The notes under the pieces were generated by a model. The model saw nothing but the letters and a program-made list of their open reading frames with translations, made no database searches and was not told the DNA's origin. The position numbers were made by a program, and so were the translations under genes. Positions 58,191-64,000 of a DNA stretch of 64,000 bases are shown here, piece by piece. Within the stretch, counting starts at the first letter, position 1. Each line of letters begins with the position of its first letter. The stretch is from the NCBI RefSeq assembly GCF_021049285.1, contig NZ_CP088017.1, forward strand, positions 62,001 through 126,000, written 5' to 3'. This DNA is from Ruania halotolerans (GTDB lineage: Bacteria; Actinomycetota; Actinomycetes; Actinomycetales; Beutenbergiaceae).

Positions 58191-59846
58191 TTAGCGTTCC
58201 TCTACTCTCTCGGATGCTCTGGACTTCAGCGGGCGGTGGGGCCACACGAGGACTGCTGTGGCGGCCCCGAACGGGGATGCTGCAGCGCCCAGCGTACTGA
58301 ACAACAGCACGAGAAGTGTGGTCAGCACCAACGCGGCCACGATGAGAGCGACCCAACGCCCGGTCGGGCCGAGCCGGTCCACGAGCGAACTGGGCCGGTG
58401 CTGTGGCGTTGCTCGGTGGCCAGGAGCGGGCTGAGCGCGCAGCTCCCGGCGGCTTGTTGCCACGTCCGACGGCGCCCGCTCGCCCTGGCGGACCGCCTCC
58501 CCACGGTCGGGGCTGCGTGGCCCCGTGGAGGGCGCTGAGCTGCCCGCCGCCGTGCCGGTGTCATCTTCCTCACGGTCCTCGTTGCCCCGGTGAGCTGCCG
58601 GGCCCCTCGTCACGGGTAGCGCTCCGGTCGCTGACAGCGGCCGCCAGCGCGGGGAGAGTTCGTCGTCCTCACCGGGGTCGCCCGTGTCGGGGTCGTCGTC
58701 AACCTCATCCGATGGACCGGATGAGCGGTGTGCACCATCGCGAACCGGCCCACGACGGGCCGCACCGGCCAGCGTGTGCGGATTCTCGCTCGTGTCCGGG
58801 CGCTGGCGCGGGCCTGTCGTGTCGCGGGCGCTGTCGGGGGTATCGGGGGTATCGGGGGCGGCGGCGCCGGACTCAGGTGGGCGGCTCGTGCTCTGCCCGT
58901 GGTCCTCACCGGTGTGGCTATGCCCCTTGAGGACGGGAACCAGTGGCGGTGGCGCGGAGACCGGCACGGCAACACTCGTGGCCGGCGGGTCGTCCTCCGC
59001 GCGCGGCTCCCGCTCGGTGGGAGCCCGCAGCTGTTCGGTCAGTGACTCCAGGGTCCGGGCCAGTGAAGCGGCAGATCGGGGGCGCTGTTCCGGGTCTTTC
59101 GCGAGCATCTGCACCACCACGGCTCGCACACGTTCGTCCAGATGTGAGGGAAGTTCCGGGATCGGCTGATTCACGTGGGCGAAGGCGATGTCCACCTGGG
59201 ATCCGCCGGTGAACGGGCGCTTGCCCACCAGAGCCTCGTACGCCACCACTCCGAGGGCGTAGATGTCTCCGGCTCCGGTGGCCGCCCGTCCCATCGCCTG
59301 CTCCGGCGGCAGGTACTGAGCGGTCCCCATCACCATGCCGGCCGCCGTCATCGGTGCCTGGTTCGCCCCGAGGGAGATGCCGAAGTCGGTGATCTTCACG
59401 TACCCGTCACGGGTGAGCAGGATGTTCGAGGGCTTGACGTCCCGGTGCACCACCCCGGCCATATGCGCGGTGTGCAGCGCACGGGCCGCCTGCGCCAGTA
59501 CGGGCAGCACCTGGGTGGGTTCGAGCGTGCGCTCGCGGCGGAGCAGATCCTCCAAGGACTCCCCGAGCACCAGCTCCATGATCAGGTAGCCGGAGCCGCG
59601 CTGTTCGCCGTAGTCGTACATCGCGGCGATGTTCTGGTGGGAGAGGGCGGCCGAATTGCGGGCCTCGGTGCGCAACCGGTCCAGGAAGTGCGTGTCTCCG
59701 GCGAACTCGGCACGCAGCACCTTGACCGCAACGTTGCGGCGCAGGTGCAGATCCGTGGCCACCCACACCTCGCCCATGCCGCCGATCGCCAACCGTTCGG
59801 TGAGCTCATAGCGCTCGCCGAGCAGCAGTCCTGCCGTAGGCGTCAT
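58191..59846 (-). CDS. pknA: Ser/Thr protein kinase PknA
   Basis: The 551-aa kinase partners PknB in regulating growth and septation. The kinase domain (1-275) has AIGGMGEVW, Lys42, Asp136 in VHRDVKPSN, and DFGISLG, then GTAQYLPPEQA. The middle (about 280-490) is Pro/Glu/Asp-rich and probably disordered. Near the C-terminus there is one long hydrophobic segment that may cross once or hairpin (WVALIVAALVLTTLLVLLF, then AAASPFGAATAVLVW). Mycobacterial PknA is shorter. The start overlaps the PbpA stop by 4 bp and PknB follows directly, so the block is one operon. Confidence 0.94.
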   Translation of the reverse strand: MTPTAGLLLGERYELTERLAIGGMGEVWVATDLHLRRNVAVKVLRAEFAGDTHFLDRLRTEARNSAALSHQNIAAMYDYGEQRGSGYLIMELVLGESLEDLLRRERTLEPTQVLPVLAQAARALHTAHMAGVVHRDVKPSNILLTRDGYVKITDFGISLGANQAPMTAAGMVMGTAQYLPPEQAMGRAATGAGDIYALGVVAYEALVGKRPFTGGSQVDIAFAHVNQPIPELPSHLDERVRAVVVQMLAKDPEQRPRSAASLARTLESLTEQLRAPTEREPRAEDDPPATSVAVPVSAPPPLVPVLKGHSHTGEDHGQSTSRPPESGAAAPDTPDTPDSARDTTGPRQRPDTSENPHTLAGAARRGPVRDGAHRSSGPSDEVDDDPDTGDPGEDDELSPRWRPLSATGALPVTRGPAAHRGNEDREEDDTGTAAGSSAPSTGPRSPDRGEAVRQGERAPSDVATSRRELRAQPAPGHRATPQHRPSSLVDRLGPTGRWVALIVAALVLTTLLVLLFSTLGAAASPFGAATAVLVWPHRPLKSRASERVEER

Positions 59847-61300
59847 TCGTCGAGCACCGCCTGGATGATCTGGCGTGCCACGGGTGCGGCCACGGACGCG
59901 CCCGTGCCCTCGTCACCGAACGCCCCACCGTCCTCGACCACCACCGCCACCACCACCTGCGGATCCTCAGCCGGGGCGAATGCGGTGAACCATGCGTCCG
60001 GGGCGAAATCCTCCTCTGAGCCGGTCTCCGCGGTGCCCGTCTTCCCGGCCACATCCACTCCGGAGATCTGCCCGGGCGCCCCGGTACCGTTCGCCACCAC
60101 ATTCACCATCAGATCGGTCATCGTGGCAGCCGTACTGGCCGAGATCGGCTGGGCGAGCTCCTCCGGTTCGGTGCGGGAGGTGACCTGAAGGTCCGGTCCG
60201 CGCTCGGTGGCGATCAGGTACGGCCGCATCAGCCGCCCGTCATTGGCCACGGCGGCCGAGACCATCGCCATCTGCAGGGGGGTGGCCCGCACATCGAACT
60301 GCCCGATGGCGCTCATCGCCGTCTGTGCCGGGTCCGGATCCGCCGGGAACTGGCTCGGGGTCACGTCCATCGGCACGGCGAGCGGCTCCCCGAACCCGAA
60401 GGCCTCCGCCTGCGCGCGCAACGCGTCGTCCCCGTGCTCCACGGCGAGCATGGCGAATGGGGTGTTGCAGGATTCCTGCACGGCGTACTCGAGTGTGACG
60501 GTCTCACCTCCGCAGGGGCCACCGCCAGGATTGCGCAGCATGGTGTCCTGCGTGCCCGGCAGCAGGTACTCGGTGGGCGCCTCGATCTCGGTCTCCGGCT
60601 CGTACTCACCCGTCTCGAGCAGCATCGCCACATCGATCAACTTGAAGGTGGAACCCGGCGCGTACAGGTTCCCGCCGATGGTGCGGTTGAACAGCGGATC
60701 ACCCTCGTCCTCGAGGAGTTCGGTGTAGGCCTCATTCACCTCGGCACTGGAGTGCCCGGCCAGCACGTTCGGGTCATAGCTCGGCCGGGAAACCATCGCC
60801 AGGATCGCACCCGTCTCCGGGTCGAGCGCCACGGCGGCACCACGGCGCCCATCGAGGGCATCCCACGCGGCCTGCTGAGCCGCCGGGTCGATGGTGAGTT
60901 CCACCGTCCCCCCACCCTGCTCGGCCCCGGTGAACAGCGTCCGGATCCGGGAGAGCAGGAGCGAATCGTCGGTGCCGTTGAGCACGGTGTGGGCGGCGCG
61001 CTCGATACCGGTCAGCTGGTACAGCCCGTACCAGCCGGTCACGGGCGCATACAGCGGACCGTCGGTGTAGACGCGCTGGTAGCCAAACGGGTCATCCACC
61101 GGTTCGGAGGCGGCGATGGGCTCACCGTCCACCACGATCGGGCCGCGGTCTCGCCCGTAGTCCCGGTACAGGGTGCGCACGTTCCGGGAATCGGCGTTCA
61201 GCGACGAGGCCTGGAAGAACTGCACCCAGGTGGCTGCCCCCATCAGGGCGAAGAACATGACGAGGATCAACACCGAGAGGCGGCGTAGCGGAGTGTTCAC
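59843..61300 (-). CDS. pbpA: Penicillin-binding protein PbpA (class B transpeptidase)
   Basis: The 485-aa class B PBP has one N-terminal membrane helix (about 8-28) and a transpeptidase domain with the three active-site motifs: Ser217-x-x-Lys220 (GSTFK), Ser277-Cys278-Asn279 and KTG in AGKTGTAET. It cross-links peptidoglycan with the RodA/FtsW polymerase encoded upstream. The start overlaps the RodA stop and the stop overlaps pknA, so it is translationally coupled. A short beta insertion between the helix and the domain (about 45-130) fits PbpA rather than FtsI. Confidence 0.95.
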   Translation of the reverse strand: MNTPLRRLSVLILVMFFALMGAATWVQFFQASSLNADSRNVRTLYRDYGRDRGPIVVDGEPIAASEPVDDPFGYQRVYTDGPLYAPVTGWYGLYQLTGIERAAHTVLNGTDDSLLLSRIRTLFTGAEQGGGTVELTIDPAAQQAAWDALDGRRGAAVALDPETGAILAMVSRPSYDPNVLAGHSSAEVNEAYTELLEDEGDPLFNRTIGGNLYAPGSTFKLIDVAMLLETGEYEPETEIEAPTEYLLPGTQDTMLRNPGGGPCGGETVTLEYAVQESCNTPFAMLAVEHGDDALRAQAEAFGFGEPLAVPMDVTPSQFPADPDPAQTAMSAIGQFDVRATPLQMAMVSAAVANDGRLMRPYLIATERGPDLQVTSRTEPEELAQPISASTAATMTDLMVNVVANGTGAPGQISGVDVAGKTGTAETGSEEDFAPDAWFTAFAPAEDPQVVVAVVVEDGGAFGDEGTGASVAAPVARQIIQAVLDE

Positions 61301-62871
61301 GGGCGATCCACCACCTCGGTGTGTTGAGTTCCTGGGTCGTCGTCCTGGTCGTCGGGACCGAATCGATCGAGCGGCTCGGTTCGACCGTCCTCGTCGGTCT
61401 CGGCGCTGCCAGCCACGCGGGCAGGGGCGGACCTGTTCCGGGCGCGAGGGCCGTCGTCGTTGGGCTCTTCTTCGGAGAGGGCGCTCAGGGCGATCATCGC
61501 CGTATCCGCCGAGACCACCTCACCGCGACCTTCCGCCGCGGGGCGCCGGGACGAATCGGAGATCCGTACGAGCAGGCCGATCACGATCCAGTTCGCCACC
61601 AGGGAGGAGCCCCCGGCGGCCATGAATGGCATCGTCAAACCGGTCAGGGGGATCAGCCGGGTGACTCCGCCGACCACCACGAAACACTGGAACGCGATCG
61701 TGAACGCCAGACCGGAGGCGAGCAATTTGCCGAACCCGTCCCGCACGCCGATCGCCATCCGGATCCCCCGCTGGGCGAGCACCAGGTAGACCATCAGGAT
61801 AGCGATCAGGCCGGTCAGGCCCAGTTCCTCACCGAGGGCGGCCACGATGAAGTCGGAGTTGGCGTAGGAGACCAGGTGCGGGAAGCCCTCACCCCACCCG
61901 GTGCCCATCAGTCCGCCGAGTGCCAGACCGAACAGGCCGCGCACCACCTGCCCACTGCCGCCGAACTCCCGGTTGTAGATCTCCGGATCGAGGGCGTTCA
62001 ACCAGATGTCGAACCGGTCGGCCACGTGCGGGAACAGCGAGACCGCGAGCACGGCACCCGCAGCGAACATGAGCAGGCCGATCACGATCCAGCTCGCGCG
62101 CTCGGTGGCCACGTACACCATCGCCACGAACAGGCCGAAGAACAACAGTGACGTGCCCAGGTCGCGTTCCACCACGAGTACGCCGATACAGGCAGCCCAT
62201 GCCACCACCAGCGGGCCGAGATCGCGCAGGCGGGGCAGCTGCAGTCCGAGCACTTTCGGCCCCGCGAGGGTCAGCACATCGCGGTTGGTCACCAGATACC
62301 CGGCGAAGAAGATCGCCAGCAGGATCTTCGCCAGTTCAGCGGGTTGGAAGGAGTAGGGCCCGAGTTGGATCCACAGTCGCGCACCGTTGATGGTCGAGCC
62401 CAGGCCGGGCACCATCGGCAGCACCAGCAGGATGATGCCGGCCACCATGGCCGTGAAGGTGTAGCGCCGCAGGATCCGGTGATCGCGGATCACCACGATC
62501 ACGAGCACCGCCAGGGTCACGCCGAGGATGGTCCAGATCAGTTGCCGCGGGCCGAACCCGGCGTCCTGTCCGCGAGCGGCCAGGCCGATGTCGATCCGGT
62601 GGATCATCGCCAGGCCGATGCCGTTCAGGGCGAGGGCGAGCGGGAGCAGCAGGGGGTCGGCATGCCGGGCCCGCCACCGCACCACCAGATGCAGCACCAC
62701 GGCCGTGGCCACCAGGGTGAGTGCGTACGGACCGAAGTTCTCCGGCAGCGCCTCACCGGTGTTCAGGCCCACCAGGGCGTACCCGCCGATACCCAGGGCC
62801 AACGCGAGCAGGAAGAGCCACACCTCGGCGGCGCGCCCGGTGCGGATACGGCTCGGTGCCACGGTGGCCAT
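61297..62871 (-). CDS. rodA: RodA/FtsW-type SEDS peptidoglycan polymerase
   Basis: The 524-aa SEDS protein has about ten to twelve membrane helices. Marks of the family include the segment with LAKILLAIFFAGYLV, the extracellular region with FDIWLNALDPEIYNREFGGSGQVVRGLFGLALGG, cited in parts, and ANSDFIVAALGEELGLTG. It polymerises glycan strands from lipid II and works with PbpA. The C-terminal tail (about 450-524) is charged and rich in Asp/Glu. The ATG overlaps the PP2C stop by 1 bp, so they are coupled. Confidence 0.94.
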   Translation of the reverse strand: MATVAPSRIRTGRAAEVWLFLLALALGIGGYALVGLNTGEALPENFGPYALTLVATAVVLHLVVRWRARHADPLLLPLALALNGIGLAMIHRIDIGLAARGQDAGFGPRQLIWTILGVTLAVLVIVVIRDHRILRRYTFTAMVAGIILLVLPMVPGLGSTINGARLWIQLGPYSFQPAELAKILLAIFFAGYLVTNRDVLTLAGPKVLGLQLPRLRDLGPLVVAWAACIGVLVVERDLGTSLLFFGLFVAMVYVATERASWIVIGLLMFAAGAVLAVSLFPHVADRFDIWLNALDPEIYNREFGGSGQVVRGLFGLALGGLMGTGWGEGFPHLVSYANSDFIVAALGEELGLTGLIAILMVYLVLAQRGIRMAIGVRDGFGKLLASGLAFTIAFQCFVVVGGVTRLIPLTGLTMPFMAAGGSSLVANWIVIGLLVRISDSSRRPAAEGRGEVVSADTAMIALSALSEEEPNDDGPRARNRSAPARVAGSAETDEDGRTEPLDRFGPDDQDDDPGTQHTEVVDRP

Positions 62872-64000
62872 CAGGTGAGCACCGCCGTCAGGAGAATGGG
62901 TGGTTCGATCGCCGTGGGGCTGGCCGTGGCATCCTCACTGGGATCCTCTGATGGCTCTGACGGCTCTGACGGCTCAGCCGGCAGCTGCTCGCGCAACCCG
63001 GCCACGATCTCCTCTGCCTCGTCCAGACTGGTGGCCGCGATGTGACCGGCCACCCGGGAACGGGCGAAGGTGGGCAGATCGGCCATCGCCAGGTCGGTCA
63101 CTTCGTGGACGTCCGAGAGGGCGAGCGGGCCGAGCTCTTGGGGGATGCCCTGATAGATCACCACGTGCTCGCCGTCGGTGCCCACGTAGTACTGCGTCTG
63201 GGACCAGCGGTAGCCGATCGTCGCCGCACCGGCCAGCAGCGCCAGGACCACCACGGCGGAGATTCCCCAGCGCAGCACCTTGCGCAGCACCGGCTCAGGC
63301 GGGTCGATCGCGGCCAGGGCGTCGCGTTCAGTGCGCCCGCTCTCGTCCGTGCCCGCCTCCTCGCTCGGAGTGGCGCGAGTGAGTGCCGCCGCACGGGCCG
63401 CGGCCCCAGATCCGCCGCGGGTGGGTCGCTCGCGATCCACTGCCGCCGCGCCCACGATCTGGGGTGCCATCTCGGGCAGATCGGTGGTGTCGACCACGTC
63501 GGCCAGCACGATCGTGACGTTGTCCGGTCCACCGGCACGTAAGGCAAGATCGATGAGCTGGTCTGCGCATCGGCCGGGGTCGGCTTCGGCCCGCAGTGTC
63601 TCGGCAATCGTCTCGGTGGAGACGTAGGAGGAGAGCCCGTCCGAGCAGAGCAGCCAGCGGTCGTCCACACGCGCCTCGCGCACGGATTCGTCCAGAGTCG
63701 GAGCGGAGGGGTCGTCGCTGAGCACCCGCAACACCACAGATCGGCGGGGGTGTTCCTCGGCCTCCTCGGGCGTGATCTGGCCGGTCGAGACGAGGTGGTG
63801 CACGAGGGTGTGATCTTCGGTGACCTGCACCAACTCGCCCGCTCGGAGCAGATAGGCACGCGAATCGCCCACGTGCACCATCGCGAGCTTGCGGCCTGAA
63901 CGCAGGAGCGCGATCACCGTGGTGCCGAGCCCGTGCAGTTCAGGCCGCTGGGACGAATAGTGGACCAGGTCGCGGTGGGCGGCATCGACCGCGTGGCGGA
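62871..64000 (-). CDS. pstP: PP2C-family Ser/Thr phosphatase (PstP), partial
   Basis: The gene runs off the right edge, so the N-terminus is missing. The visible 376 or so residues start within the phosphatase domain (LHGLGTTVIALL), then GDSRAYLLRAGELVQVTEDHT, LLCSDGLSSYVS and GGPDNVTIVLADV with the metal Asp residues. After a linker comes one membrane helix (ISAVVVLALLAGAATIGY) and an extracellular domain ending in a Ser/Glu/Pro-rich stretch with EPSEPSEPSED repeats. PstP reverses PknA and PknB phosphorylation. It leads the minus-strand operon pstP-rodA-pbpA-pknA-pknB in this view. Confidence 0.93.
   Translation of the reverse strand, partial: RHAVDAAHRDLVHYSSQRPELHGLGTTVIALLRSGRKLAMVHVGDSRAYLLRAGELVQVTEDHTLVHHLVSTGQITPEEAEEHPRRSVVLRVLSDDPSAPTLDESVREARVDDRWLLCSDGLSSYVSTETIAETLRAEADPGRCADQLIDLALRAGGPDNVTIVLADVVDTTDLPEMAPQIVGAAAVDRERPTRGGSGAAARAAALTRATPSEEAGTDESGRTERDALAAIDPPEPVLRKVLRWGISAVVVLALLAGAATIGYRWSQTQYYVGTDGEHVVIYQGIPQELGPLALSDVHEVTDLAMADLPTFARSRVAGHIAATSLDEAEEIVAGLREQLPAEPSEPSEPSEDPSEDATASPTAIEPPILLTAVLT

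Noticed and set aside
1-64000. CRISPR array, rRNA or prophage
   Set aside because: No regularly spaced repeats, no rRNA-like conserved stretches and no phage structural, integrase or terminase genes were seen.

Overview
The window is GC-rich chromosomal DNA from an actinobacterium. The last 14 kb carry the conserved actinobacterial growth and division block in its usual order: DUF881 protein, class E sortase, trpG/pabA-type glutaminase, PASTA kinase PknB, PknA, PbpA, RodA/FtsW and PP2C phosphatase, with ppiA-type cyclophilin, rhomboid and crgA slightly upstream. In many actinobacteria this block lies close to oriC. Class E sortase, rhomboid and the small coupled membrane protein suggest Micrococcales, perhaps near Ruania, Beutenbergia or Georgenia; the genus is inference.

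Layout. (1) 1-8.4 kb is an accessory region with a TIR-domain protein, a 45-aa small protein behind an extended -10 promoter and tandem hairpins, an unrecognised 268-aa protein, a GNAT acetyltransferase, two secreted lipoproteins and an Mrr-like nuclease. Two genes here are broken: a LysE exporter by an 11-G run and a DUF6998-like gene by one in-frame amber codon. (2) 8.6-15.5 kb is a GntR-controlled carboxylate locus: enolase-superfamily enzyme, TRAP transporter, phosphotriesterase-family hydrolase and 2-hydroxyacid dehydrogenase. Near-identical 18-bp operator candidates flank the divergent promoter region. (3) 15.6-24.2 kb is mixed: transglutaminase-like protein, LPETG surface protein, an ArsR-SRPBCC-RibD/DHFR operon, an MFS exporter, a second GntR regulator and argS. 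(4) 24.3-35.0 kb is a polyol/sugar locus: DeoR regulator, Zn alcohol dehydrogenase, GpsA-like dehydrogenase and FGGY kinase on the minus strand; a ribose-type ABC importer and a fused aldolase/short-chain dehydrogenase on the plus strand. A decayed PIN-like toxin overlaps the kinase 3' end.

(5) 35-64 kb is the chromosomal division block, interrupted at 37.9-49.8 kb by a cluster that looks dedicated to a sulfated glycan: two tandem cytoplasmic sulfatases, a Tat-type lipoprotein binding protein, two ABC permeases, a secreted 1363-aa GH2 enzyme and a LacI regulator. A GH106-like glycosidase and an O-methyltransferase sit between crgA and the DUF881 gene. The proposed flow is extracellular trimming by the GH2 enzyme, ABC uptake of sulfated oligosaccharides, intracellular desulfation and further intracellular hydrolysis.

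No rRNA, intact tRNA, CRISPR array, transposase or integrase was recognised. The most interesting items are the sulfated-glycan cluster inside the division locus, the two catabolic loci of unknown substrate, and the structured leader with its 45-aa gene near the left edge. All functional statements come from reading the translated sequence and motifs by eye; no database search was run.
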